Assembly (NCBI GenBank): GCA_023213395.1
Contig: CM041465.1
Coordinates: 51,343,741-51,407,740 of the forward strand
From: Cycas panzhihuaensis
Taxonomy: Eukaryota > Cycadophyta
Direction of reading: 5' to 3'
DNA length: 64,000 bases
Below, piece by piece: positions 53,141-62,954 of the stretch (the first letter of the stretch is position 1; each line of letters begins with the position of its first letter). The position numbers and the translations under genes are program-made. The notes beneath the pieces are model-generated. The model ran no database searches, was not told the DNA's origin, and saw nothing but the letters and a program-made list of their open reading frames with translations.

Positions 53141-53905
53141 GTCAACATTATTTAAGACATAAGCATGAATATCTTCATCCTGCACATGGTTTTCTTCAAC
53201 AAGATCTTCATTGACTTGTGAACAATTTAGAGTGCAACTAATATCTGAATCAAAAATGATCTCAAAAAGATCATCAAATGAATAGACAGACTCTACTTCA
53301 TCATTTTTTATAAGATTATCCTCCCCTAAAGCAATGAATTTATTGAGATGAGTTTCAATTGCTTCATCATAGTTACCTATAACCTGTTCAGGTATATGTG
53401 CATGACTAACAAGATGCCCTGTTTTCTCCATATCACCCAAGAAATTTCTTGAACCAAGTATAATGAGTATTTCCATGATCACTATATGTATATACTTTCC
53501 GATTATGGTTATACAAAGATGGTACATTACTTTAATATGATTGAACCTTACGATCAAGTAGCCTATGTAAAATATACTATGATCTTGACAACCAAGATTT
53601 TGATCATATAGTATCTTTCCTATGATCCTTCTTTCCTTAAAGAAACCTTTTAGAGTTGTTGTAGGATACGCTGCCACTATTTGGATTCTTTCAAAGATGA
53701 AGATAGAGGATGTGACTGAATTGAGTGCAATCATAGATAGTCTCCAACATGTGCATATCAATGTGTATCCCAATCTCATTTGAATCCTGACTGCAAATCT
53801 ATCAATACAAACTAGGACAATATCGCTCATACCTTTTGTCAGGGTGTTTGTGTTTCCAAGAAGAATTACCTGTAGAGGTTGAAGTTCAGGCTCTTCAACT
53901 TCCAT
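53135..53905 (-). CDS. Unknown ORF downstream of gag-like ORF
   Basis: 256 codons with no recognised domain. The first half is hydrophobic and may be partly out of frame. The second half is acidic (YDEAIETHLNKFIALGEDNL, SFDDLFEIIFDSDISC). It occupies the place where pol would be. It may be the remains of captured sequence or a decayed element protein. Confidence 0.4.
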   Translation of the reverse strand: MEVEEPELQPLQVILLGNTNTLTKGMSDIVLVCIDRFAVRIQMRLGYTLICTCWRLSMIALNSVTSSIFIFERIQIVAAYPTTTLKGFFKERRIIGKILYDQNLGCQDHSIFYIGYLIVRFNHIKVMYHLCITIIGKYIHIVIMEILIILGSRNFLGDMEKTGHLVSHAHIPEQVIGNYDEAIETHLNKFIALGEDNLIKNDEVESVYSFDDLFEIIFDSDISCTLNCSQVNEDLVEENHVQDEDIHAYVLNNVDL

Positions 53906-53932
53906 TTTTCCATCAATCCCAGGTGTGAGGTC

Positions 53933-54420
53933 TTATGTCATCTTGGTGAGGCTCAGGTCATTTGGTGAATTCAAATCTTCATCAGATTTTGGGCAAGGAT
54001 TATCAGACTCATGTTCATTTGCTTTTGTAATATCTATATGAGAATTGTGCCCACCAGAATCAAGCTGATTTTTGGCTTTCCTTTTCAACTTCTTCCTTTG
54101 GTTCCTTGTCCTTCTGATACTCCTTTGCACTTCTGGTCCTTTTTCATGTACTTCTGCCAACAGATTCCAAGCATCCTTAGCTAAGTCGGTATTTTCAAGA
54201 GTTTGGACAAGGAAGTTATAGGGAGAAGGAAGATTGTCCTTATCAAAGGCTGCAAGTATTACATCAATGACTATTATGTTTTTCTTTTTGAAAGTTTCCT
54301 CCCCCTCTTCGTGAGACATTTCAGTACCCATAATTGTCTTCCAAAGTTTCTTTAACCTGAATATGCATTCCATCTTAATTTTCCAAATTCAAAAATTAAT
54401 GCCGACATATTTGGGCAGGA
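53933..54420 (-). CDS. Copia-type gag-like ORF of the gene-carrying element
   Basis: The frame upstream of the ATG at 54373 reads FWKIKMECIFRLKKLWKTIM, like the W-K-I-K-M-E start of Copia gag. A helical core follows (VIDVILAAFDKDNLPSPYNF) and the conserved NTDLAKDAWNLLAEVHEKG, comparable to T-A-x-E-x-W-x-x-L in UBN2-type gags. The last part is basic (RRTRNQRKKLKRKAKNQ), then acidic. No zinc knuckle is present. Identification as gag is inference from pattern. Confidence 0.5.
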
Positions 54421-54700
54421 TTATGTTACTGTCTGTCATCCAGAATTCATTAGTTTCTGGTATAAAGGCAATAACATCAATCAGCTCCATGATTTTTAAA
54501 TGCAACTGCTTCAAACTGAAATAATCCTGAGTGATAATCCATATTACTCAATAATCAAATTTGCTTCCCTTTTTCACTCATGAAACTCGGTCATATCTCC
54601 ACATGCAACAGAAATTTATCATCAGTCACCAAGGAACTCATAAATATCTTCATCAAAATATCAATAAATACCCTCAAGTCAAATACAGAAATGACCGTCT

Positions 54701-54928
54701 CTAAGATATGGTTCCAAAGCCCTTGACTGTTTTTGAAAGGGCATGCCAGAAATTTCTAATTACAAGAGCAGTCTTAGTTGCAAGGGATCTATCACAATCT
54801 ATAATATGTTCAAGTGCATTCTCAATTCCATGCACAGATAGCAACCTATAATGTGCCAACAACGATCTAGACAAATCTGATCTCAGTCTCAATAGTTTGG
54901 GAGTATTCAACAGCTGCAGTTTAAGCAT
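54701..54928 (-). CDS. Unknown 75-codon ORF, possible further captured piece
   Basis: Reads LKLQLLNTPKLLRLRSDLSR, then ENALEHIIDCDRSLATKTAL and NFWHALSKTVKGFG. Composition is that of a cellular helical protein, not of a retroelement. I do not recognise the family. It is in the sense orientation of the element, between primer site and gag. Confidence 0.35.
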   Translation of the reverse strand: MLKLQLLNTPKLLRLRSDLSRSLLAHYRLLSVHGIENALEHIIDCDRSLATKTALVIRNFWHALSKTVKGFGTIS

Positions 54929-55244
54929 CTAGAGGTGTAGCTAGTTCCTCCACCCATGTATCAAAAAATGGTCAGTTCGTACCTCCTCAGTTCACATAGC
55001 CAAACTGTCCCAAGGTGACACAACAATGCCAAGAGATGCCTCAGATAATGAAGATGCAAACGCGAATGGATTCAGTGCGGCAAGGTTAGGATTTTGACTA
55101 GCATTAAATGGCTGGCTAAACCCAGGGTTAACCCACAGTTAAAGGGTATGAAGCACCCAAGCTACTAGGCTACCAAATGGCGAGAATCAATCCACCTCTG
55201 CAAGTCAAAGTCAAATCATTGGAATCTAGGGGTACGATTACATA

Positions 55245-55440
55245 AGACTTATTGTTTTGCTAATTGTGACAATTCGTTGTGTGCTGCAGTGCAGGGAATG
55301 CCCATCAATCTTCTTGTTGGACTCTTTAAGGATGCAGAGGATGTTGTTCCACTTCCTGCTCCTGCACCAAAGTTTGTGAGGCCCTGTGGAAATAAGGCTA
55401 ATGAAGCAGCATCTAGTCCTCTGGAGGGAAGTGCCATCTA
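55245..55440 (-). pseudogene. Possible RAD23 middle piece
   Basis: Minus-strand reading gives LDAASLALFPQGLTNFGAGA, then GSGTT. RAD23 proteins of plants have N-P-L-D-L-F-P-Q-G-L-P-N-x-G-x-x-A-G-A-G just before the XPC-binding domain. The rest (SPTRRLMGIPC) does not match. It is in the opposite orientation to the RAD23 end at 56101-56387. Support is a single short motif. Confidence 0.4.
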
Positions 55441-55506
55441 AGAAGGATCTACTTGTCCCCGTATACCTTGTTCATTCTCCTTGTTGTTATTCTTTTCCAC
55501 ACAACC

Positions 55507-55920
55507 ATGAGCACTTCAAATCCCAAGAAGAGTCTCACTAAAATAGCTTTAAACAGGCTTCAGAAGGAGCTTGTTGAATGGCAACTTAACCCTCCTGTTG
55601 GATTCAAGCATAAAGTAACTGTCAATCTACAAAGGTGGCTTATTGAAGTTAGTGGAGCCCCTAGCACTCTTTATGCAAATGAGTCCTATCAGCTTCAGGT
55701 GGATTTTCCAGAGAATTATCCCATTACAGCAATGGTCACATCTCCCTGGATATTCTCGTTGGCCATGACTGTTAGCTCTATCTGCATGAGCATCCTCTCA
55801 ATGTTATCAAGTTCCACTGTCAAGGAGAGGCTGCCAGATAATGACCGATATGTTAAAAATTGCAGAACTGGTAGATCACCTAAAGAGACAAGATGGTGGT
55901 TTCATGATGACAAGGTGTAG
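55507..55920 (+). pseudogene. UBC16-like ubiquitin-conjugating enzyme E2, captured copy
   Basis: The start MSTSNPKKSLTKIALNRLQK at 55507 and the end NDRYVKNCRTGRSPKETRWW..HDDKV match the plant UBC15-18 class from end to end, without introns. The family transfers ubiquitin via a Cys in HICLDILYD. Here the segment between FPENYP and the active site is missing (about 45-50 bases), the frame is shifted, and the codon for the Cys reads TCC (Ser) in NGHISLDIL; a second small deletion follows. An upstream in-frame ATG (55453) is probably former 5' UTR. A spliced-mRNA origin is likely. Antisense to the element. Confidence 0.88.
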
Positions 55921-56100
55921 TGTTATTGTTGAATGAAATCTTGACTGAGGATGATTCTTTGAAAATTATGTCTTTGAGAACAAGTTGATTTATGGAGCAA
56001 ACTTGAATTCTTTTGTACCATGTGAAACTTGCTTTGGAGTTAGGCTTCATACAAGGTGCTAAACTTATATATGGAATAGTGAATTCTGATGGACCATATT
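55921..56100 (+). other. Probable 3' UTR of the captured E2
   Basis: AT-rich sequence after the E2 stop and before RAD23 coding sequence. It lacks any frame and is likely untranslated tail of the same mRNA. Confidence 0.4.
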
Positions 56101-56387
56101 AGGAGCTTTTCTCATCGACATTTAAACAAGCGAGAATGCAGGCGATGAGACTGGTACAAGAGTACCATACAGAGTTTCTTCACCTGATCAATGAACCAAT
56201 TGAAGGTGCAGAAGGTGCAGATGGGGATCTATTCAACCAGTTTGCTGAAGAAATGCCTCAATTTATCAATGATACACGAGAGGAACATAAGTCAATTGGA
56301 CGCCTTGAGGCTATGGGTTTTGACCGTGCTCTTATTATAAAAGCTTTCTTGGCATGTGACAAGAATGAGCAGATGGCAGCAAACTAA
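56101..56387 (+). pseudogene. RAD23 C-terminus (XPC-binding end and UBA2), captured copy
   Basis: Reading MRLVQEYHTEFLHLINEPIE, then GDLFNQFAEEMPQFIND and RLEAMGFDRALIIKAFLACD followed by KNEQMAAN and a stop. Plant RAD23 ends with R-L-I-Q-E-H-Q, L-I-N-E-P-V-E-G, G-E-G-D-L-L, and the UBA2 domain R-L-E-x-M-G-F-D-R with F-F-A-C-N-K-N-E-E-L-A-A-N-Y-L. RAD23 carries ubiquitinated proteins to the proteasome and takes part in DNA repair. This copy begins inside the XPC-binding domain and stops at AAN. No introns are present in a part that plant genes normally split; that supports an mRNA origin. Confidence 0.88.
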
Positions 56388-56390
56388 GAA

Positions 56391-56744
56391 ACTGCGTATC
56401 ACTATTCCTTACCAGTGTATTTTCCTTATAATTGATTCATTCACCTTGCATTTAGTGATGCAGGTTTTCAGCCAGGTATACCATCATTAATTTCCACTTT
56501 AGGAATGTCTATCACCCAAATCTTTCATAGAGTAAATCCTTAGCACATGGTTACTTCACATTACAAGGAAAAGGAATGATATTACCCAGTGGAAAGCTAT
56601 CTTGCATCAATACTAGCACTTTAGGGCATCATCTCCAAACAAAATCACAAATTGGTAATGGACTTTACGGAACCACCTCCTTGCTTGAATGCTCTATCCT
56701 TCCCTGCACTTTTCCTTTCTCAATCTTCTTTTTACAGCAGGATG
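56391..56744 (-). other. Leader of the gene-carrying element next to primer site
   Basis: No frame or family recognised. Its first part (56391-56460) may be former RAD23 3' sequence. It ends at the primer site complement GCCTGCTTTGATACCA (56745-56760). Confidence 0.4.
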
Positions 56745-56760
56745 GCCTGCTTTGATACCA

Positions 56761-57112
56761 TGTCAGACTTTATCATGGAGGACATTCAACATCAACAATA
56801 ACAATATCAATGAGCATAATCAGAATACATTAACATACTAAAGCACCAAAGACTCAATATGAGCCTTGATGATGATATCTCATATACCACCTCAACCACC
56901 ATTATATACAAAATAGGTGGGAGGACATACAAGGCATGTAATGCATGTGGGACAAATATCAATGACATTACACCAACTAACTTGACCAATAAGCTTCTAT
57001 CTTCTCACACAATATTATAATGACTCTTGGACTCTAAGACTTAGGACTATGACTATTAATCCTAAGACACACTTTACTTAACCATACACACATTAAACAT
57101 TATACTCTAACA
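56761..57112 (-). repeat. 5' LTR of the gene-carrying element
   Basis: 352 bp, TGTCAGACTTTATCATGG to ATACTCTAACA on the plus strand, followed by the target duplication GTTTC. Confidence 0.92.
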
Positions 57113-57117
57113 GTTTC

Positions 57118-58018
57118 CAGTCACTTGCTTCCCTTTTTGAATTTTGGCCTTTCTTTGGTGACATTGGTACAAAAAGTGACCTGTTTGTTTGCAATGGTAG
57201 CAAACGTCGAAGGCTCTACAGCTACTCGAAAAATGGCCAAGTTTACCACAATTGAAGTAGACTTTTGCATCACGTGGTGGATTAAAAATCGTTCTTCCTC
57301 ATCCCCTTCCTTCATTCCAACAACTTCTGTAGCCTGTTGTTGTTCTTCCTCACGTCTTGAGATTATATTGTCCTCTTCCTCGACCTCCCAAGTGAAGTTT
57401 AGTCACAAGCGCTTCTTCAACCTCTAAGTCTTTTTCATATCTCTGATTGCTTTGCTCCTGACTGAGCATATGACCTGTAAGAACATAAAAGGTCATAGTA
57501 GCAGTTTGCCCTCCTCCAATCAGCATGTTTACCATGTTATCAAACGACTTTGGTAATTTGCTGAATACAAGATGTATTAATTCAATGTTGGTTATTTTGT
57601 CTTCAGCTGTGAGAAGAGCAGTTTTAATATTGGTCAATTTGGCTATGAAGTCTGATACAGTTTGACCTTCTTTCATCTTGAGCTTATAAAGTTCTTCTCT
57701 TAGGGCAACAATTCTGGCTTTGCTTTTCTGACTAAACATAGAGGACATTGTTTTCCATATCTCATGAGCGCTTTCAACACCATCCACATAGACTAGTAAA
57801 GAATCAGAGATTGAAAGTTTAAGCACAGAAAGAGCAATGTTGTTTCTTTCCTCCCAATTTAGCAAATCAACTATAACAGAGGGTTGTTTTTCATCACCAG
57901 TGGTGATTTTCTAGACATGCTTGGCTCTTAAGAGACCTTCTATCTTGATTTTCCAAATACTGAAATTTATTTCAATTAATTTATCATTCTCAGGCAAGGA
58001 ACCAACAGAGGAGGCCAT
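57118..58018 (-). pseudogene. Copia-E gag and zinc knuckles
   Basis: Start at 58018 by comparison with Copia-D and Copia-4. WKIKIEGLLRAK is followed by a TAG and KITTGDEKQPS, then an open frame (57350-57865): LNWEERNNIALSVLKLSISD, ESAHEIWKTMSSMFSQKSKA, LKMKEGQTVSDFIAKLTNIK. Knuckles near 57160-57260 read YFNCGKLGHFSSSC and CYHCKQTGHFLYQC (first Cys of one lost). The continuation is at 52188. Confidence 0.85.
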
Positions 58019-58689
58019 GATTAATCACAGAATTTGATTTATGACAGTATTGTACGATTGTACGAGTTTTCGTGCGGAACTCAAAGTGTACGAATGGGAA
58101 AAAACAAGATGCCAACTGATAGATCTCAAAAATGGGTGTCTGGATCTGAAGTTATTTTTCCAAAACACTCTCAAGTCTGAGAGAAACGACATTGTCAATG
58201 TGCAAACCCGCACCCCCAAGGTTTTAAAGAAAATGATGAAAAAGCTCTCAAAACTGAGAAAAAAATCAACAAAATATGATCCAATCTCTTCGATTTACAA
58301 TGAGAGAGAGTTTAGGTACTTAATACTCAGGATTCAAGCCAGATTTTTGAGAAAATTTGAAGTGGAAGGCCTCCAAATCTACGTGCCTATAGAACTGGCC
58401 AAAAGTCCCTTGAAACGGCTTCAAATTTCGTCATTCCTAAAGAGAAAAATGTCGAGGGGACTCCGATCTATAATCTGGGTAAGTTTTGTGAGATTCTGAC
58501 AACTTTGATTTTTTGACGTCCATACAATTTCGTACTATGTTCGTACTCGATCCCGTACATAGATCACGAACCTTTGTCTGAGACTTGGCTTGATGAATAT
58601 CTTAGTTCTTTTTTGACTTGCTTGACCCAATGCTCCTTTTGGTTATCAAAGACCTAATTCTCTCACAAGCAGGGGAACTTCAACAAACT
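58019..58689 (-). promoter_or_regulatory. Copia-E leader with GTACG clusters
   Basis: About 670 bp between primer site and gag. GTACG words lie next to gag (58048-58095; on the sense strand TTCGTACACTTT, CTCGTACAATCGTACAAT) and toward the primer site (58530-58562, TTTCGTACTATGTTCGTACT and CCCGTACAT). CTCGTACAA and ATCGTACAA fit TNCGTACAA. An ORF on the plus strand (58041-58499) is a shadow with no similarity. Confidence 0.55.
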
Positions 58690-58908
58690 GCTCTAATACC
58701 ATGTAAAAGGATTCTCTCTTGTGTCTTTATTGATCATTTGCAAATGTATAAATACAATTCAAAGTGTATGGGATAAATGGCAACCGCTTAATGAGATTGT
58801 GCCACTTGTCATTCTGGAGGAGAAAGAGGGCAATGATAAATGACCCTTACAAGAAACTTTAGACAACCTAGATAAAACATTACTCTAGACAAAACATTAC
58901 CTTTTACA
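58690..58908 (-). repeat. 5' LTR of Copia-E with primer site
   Basis: LTR at 58702-58908 (207 bp, TGTAAAAGGATTC to CCTTTTACA on the plus strand), followed on the minus strand by TGGTATTAGAGC (58690-58701). Same family as the LTRs of Copia-4 and Copia-D but clearly diverged. Confidence 0.85.
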
Positions 58909-59065
58909 CTTCACCATCTTCTTGTGATCCTAAATTTTCAGCTATGTTTGCATCTGAGCTCTGCAAACTGGTTTTTTCTGCTTTTTCTTTCAGTCGCCTA
59001 CAATCCTTCTTGAGATGTTCAGACTTCCATAATGCCAACATTTCCCCCTTCTTCGCATCTTAAAC
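58909..59065 (-). pseudogene. Copia gag zinc-knuckle fragment
   Basis: Minus-strand reading KKGEMLALWKSEHLKKDCRR, then LKEKAEKTSLQSSDANIAEN, resembles the end of a Copia gag (Y-x-C-G-K-x-G-H-x-K-K-D-C). It is wedged between the Copia-E LTR and the LTR at 59066. It could be the upstream end of Copia-C or a separate element. Confidence 0.55.
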
Positions 59066-59411
59066 TGTTAACGTGGCAGTTGTTTGTTAAGCCACCAGTT
59101 AATGTTAATGTGGTTTAACTAATCGTGATTATTGAAATGGTGCATGATATTCAAAGGGTCACAACCCTTGTCAGGTGACACCTCTTGGAAAGATATTTAT
59201 ATCCTAGAGCCCTTGTATATCAATCAATTCAATGAGTGTAATCAATGTGATCCAAAGGATCTTTTATGGTGGATTTTTTCCCCAAAGGGTTTCCCATGTA
59301 AATCTTGTGTACTGTGCATCTGTATTTTGTGATTATCTTTGTTTGCTTGTTGTGTATGGTTAAAGATTTTGCAGATAGAAACATATATGTATGAATTCTT
59401 GTTCCCTAACA
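59066..59411 (+). repeat. LTR upstream of Copia-G
   Basis: TGTTAACGTGGCAGTTG to TTCCCTAACA, 346 bp, followed by TGGTATCAGAGCTG (primer site, 59412). The sequence after the polypurine tract of Copia-G (62419) does not match it, so its link to the body is not proven. Confidence 0.65.
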
Positions 59412-59790
59412 TGGTATCAGAGCTGTAGGATCCTACACAGTTGAAGTTGGACATTGAGCAGAGCGATGAGATCGTTGGTTGCCAGGTGATGCCATCAAAC
59501 CCAAGGCATGTCTTAAAGATCTATCAATTCCAACAATGTGCAAAAGCAGACACAACTATCGGTGGTAGTTGAGGCAGTGAAAATCACCAATCAATGAAGA
59601 ATAAGGGTTTACTAGAGTCAATATTCAGATGTGAAGGCCACGTTCGTGGTATGAGTTGGCTCGTTGGGGGCCATTCGAAGCCAGTTGATGATCTGTAGCA
59701 GTAATTCAAGCCAGCAAAGCACTCTTATGGTGATTCGACAACGATGAGGACAGCCACACATCTGAATACATCAAAATGATGTTTAGCAAA
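59412..59790 (+). other. Leader-like sequence between LTR and integrase of Copia-G
   Basis: Untranslated sequence after the primer site; gag and protease are missing. No frame is recognisable. Confidence 0.45.
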
Positions 59791-62418
59791 AACATGGTGT
59801 TTGGGCATTTGAAGATTTCAACATCTAAATGCCTTTGTGAATCTTGTATCATGGGAAAGCAACATTAAGAGCCTTTCTCTAAAGGCAAGGCATGGTGTGC
59901 ATCTCAACCATTGTAGTTGGTTCATATGGATTTATATGGATCCATATCCACACCATCTCTTGCAGAAGCACTTTATTATATCACCTTCATTGATGACATT
60001 TCACACAAGGTTTGGGTTTACTTCATCAAACACAAATCTGAAGCTTTGGATAAATTTAAGGAATTCAAACTTGTTGTAGAAAATGAATCAAATCTACCAA
60101 TCAAAATGTTGAGATCTGACAATGGTGGTGAATTTACCTCAAGAGACTTTAACCAGTTCTGCAAAGATCATGGGATCAAAAGGCAACTCACTGCTCCATA
60201 CACACCTTAACAAAATGGAGTAGTTAAGAGGATGAAGAGGACTTTGGCAAACAAAGCCAAATCCATGATGCATGCAAAGGGATATAGCAACTTATGTTGC
60301 CAATAGGAGCTTTACTACTACAATCGCCAATATGTCACCAAAAAAGACGTGGTCTGGCAAAAAACCAACTATTAGCCATTTGCATACTTTTTGGTGCACT
60401 GTATATATGCATATTCCCCAACAGCAAAGGAAGAAACTAGATGAGAAGAGCCTAAAATACATTTTCATTGGTTGCTCTATTAGCAATAAAGAATACAGAG
60501 TATTTGATCAAATTGCCAAGAAAATACATATTACAAACATCCATCTTACAAGCATCCATCCATCTTCTTCTTGATAAAGGCAAACAGATTGTTGAGGATT
60601 TCCTTCCCTCACAATCTTCAACACCATGTTCATCTTCTGCTCATATTGCTTCTTCGTCAAATTTAGCCCCATCTTCATCAACAACTTCACTTGACCCTAG
60701 TAGTCCTTCAGAGGTTCCTCAACCATTACAGGCCTAGGATGTTGATGTCACAATCACAATAACGAAGAAGTTACCCAAATGGTACACTCAAACAGTACAA
60801 GATGCATAAGTCATAGAAGGAAAACATCCATAAAAAATGTGGCAGCACTCAGTCAACTATGCACAGATAAGCCTTCCACCTTCCACTTTTGAGGAGGCAT
60901 GTACAAATGAAAAGTGGAAGCTATCATGGATGAAGAAATCCACTCCATTAAAAAGAAGAAAACTTGGGATTTGGTAGAATTGCTTAAAGACAAACAAGCA
61001 ATAAGATACAAGTGGGTATACAAAACCAAATTCCAATCTGATAGATCAATCGAGTGTTACAAGGCTCGATTGGTTGCCAATGTATTCAAATAAAAAGAAA
61101 GCATTGGTTATGAGGAGACGTTTGCACCTGTGGCTAATATGAACACCATCAAATTAATATTGGTCTTAGCTGCTCAATGCAAGTGGCCAATTTATCAAAT
61201 GGACGTGAAGAGTGCCTTTTTAAATGGTGACCTTGAAGAGGAGGTATATTTGGAGCAACCTCCTGGTTATGTTTTACATGGCAAAGAATACTTGGTCAGT
61301 TGCCTCAAAAAGGCCTTGTTGGATTGAAACAAGCCCCTCGAGCATAGTACTCAAAAATACATAATTATTTTCAGAGACATGGATATCATCAATCCTCATC
61401 AAACCCTAATCTATACATAAAAATTAGGGATAACCATATCGTCTTTGTCATTTTGTATGTTGGTGACTTAGTGATCACTAGGAGTGACACTAAGATGATA
61501 CAAGTTCTCCAGGATGATCTTAAGAGAAGTTTTGAGATGATAGATCTTGAATTGTTCCATCATTTTCTAGGCATGGAGGTATGGCAACAACTAGGCCATA
61601 TTTTTATCTTCCAAGCCAAATATTCTTGGGACATTTTGCAGCAATTCAGAATGGAGGATTGCAAATCTTTGTCTACACCCATGGAGAATGGTATAAAATT
61701 GTCACTTGATAAGGAAGCAAAACTGGCAAATCCCACATTATATCGACAACTAGTGGGTAGCCTCATCTATCTGACTAACACTAGACTAAATCTTTCATTT
61801 TCAATTGGGATTTGCTCCAAGTACACGTTTCAACCCAATCAAAAGCATTGGAATGCAACCAAACGTATACTGCGATATCTCAAAGGCTCATTACAACATG
61901 GCCTATAGTATACACATAATGTGAACTTCACATTGGAGGGGTTCTCGGACTCTAATTGCGCAGAATGCTAGGATAGTCAATGCTCAACCTCAGGATATTG
62001 CTTCAACCTTGGGTCAAGAGCTGTTTCGTGGAGTTGCGAGAAGCAACCTAATGTTGCCTTGTCTTCCACATAAGTAAAGTACAAAACTGCAATCAACATA
62101 GCTTGTGAGGCTATATGGCTAAGGAAGACTCTTAATGAGTTTGGACTTAATCAAGATAACCCCAACAAGTTGTATTGTGACAACCAAAGTGTGCTCGAGT
62201 TGACTAAGAATCTAATTTTTCATGTAAAGACCAAGCATATTGAGGTCCATCACTACTTCATCAGGGAACCTGTGCAGAACAGTGAAATCAACCTCTTTTA
62301 CAGATCCAACAGCCAGTAGCTTTCAGACATCTTTACCAAGCCACTTGGTAGAGAAAATTTTAAGAAATTTAGAGAAGATCTTGGTGTCAAACTTAACATT
62401 GTAAACATTAAGAGGGAG
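59791..62418 (+). pseudogene. Copia-G integrase, RT and RNase H
   Basis: Pre-integrase end CLCESCIMGKQH near 59835; integrase LVHMDLYGSISTPSLAEALY, YYITFIDDISHKVWVYF, MLRSDNGGEFTSRDFNQFCK; RT with KKTWDLVELLKDKQAIRYKW, ETFAPVANMNTIKLILVLAA, MDVKSAFLNGDLEEEVYLEQ and YVGDLVITRSD near 61456, where the active-site YVDD has become YVGD; RNase H with HWNATKRILRYLKGSLQHGL, TSGYCFNLGSRAVSWSCEKQ and TKHIEVHHYFIREPVQNSEI, ending near 62400 at AAGAGGGAG. Many stops; the lost Asp alone would stop catalysis. Confidence 0.88.
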
Positions 62419-62910
62419 CGTTAGACCATTATGTTTAAATTTTAAGCATTATACTTTATATTGTAATGCTATGTACTTTATGTAAGGGTGATTTACCACC
62501 TAATGTGCTGAAGTACACACCCACATTCTTTCTAGTGGCATAATGTTGTGACTTGAGGGTCAATGTACCCCTCATACACGTTTGCATATGTGAGAGCACA
62601 TAGGTTGAGGTGTGTATGTTTGACAAGTGTCAAACATGTAGTCCCCTTAGATTCCTCCTCCTCCTCTATATATTGGAACCATTTCCTAAGCGATGTATAA
62701 GAGAGAGAGGTATTGTATTGTTATGTTGCTCATTTGAATACAAGTCAATCTTGTTATTGGAGATAGGAACAATTCCTACTACTCCATTTCCTTTGTCTTC
62801 ATGTGCATGAGTTTATGCTTGCTTAGTCGCTTCTCTTCATAGTGTTATTGATGTGATGTTAATCATCTTGTTCTCTTAGCACACTCCCTCTCCAAGAGAT
62901 CCTAGGTTGT
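62419..62910 (+). repeat. LTR after Copia-G / before the Gypsy fragment
   Basis: It begins CGTTAGACC directly after a Copia purine tract (TG changed to CG) and contains a TATATATT near 62670. It ends near TGGTATTGGAGC (62911), a worn primer site, so it may be the 3' LTR of Copia-G, the 5' LTR of the Gypsy on its right, or both joined. Confidence 0.45.
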
Positions 62911-62954
62911 TCTGTGGTATTGGAGCACATACCACTTTTATCATTTCATGTTAG

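Larger units (their letters stand above)
52189..57112 (-). mobile_element. Non-autonomous LTR element carrying cellular gene pieces
   Basis: A 4,924-bp element with two 352-bp LTRs (about ten differences by eye), target duplication GTTTC (52184-52188, 57113-57117), primer site TGGTATCAAAGCAGG and purine tract AAGGGGAGG. It sits in the gag-protease region of Copia-E. Sense is the minus strand. It has a gag-like ORF and an unknown acidic ORF but no recognisable protease, RT or integrase. Between primer site and gag it holds plus-strand (antisense) pieces of a UBC16-like E2 and of RAD23. It must have used another element's enzymes. Confidence 0.9.

Noticed and set aside
55299-55440. A plus-strand reading MPINLLVGLFKDAEDVVPLP as part of the captured genes
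   Set aside because: No similarity recognised; the opposite strand gives a better, though short, match to RAD23.
58041-58499. A 152-codon plus-strand ORF rich in Lys and Arg
   Set aside because: It lies antisense in the leader of Copia-E, contains the GTACG motifs, and resembles no protein; the other two copies of the leader do not keep the frame.
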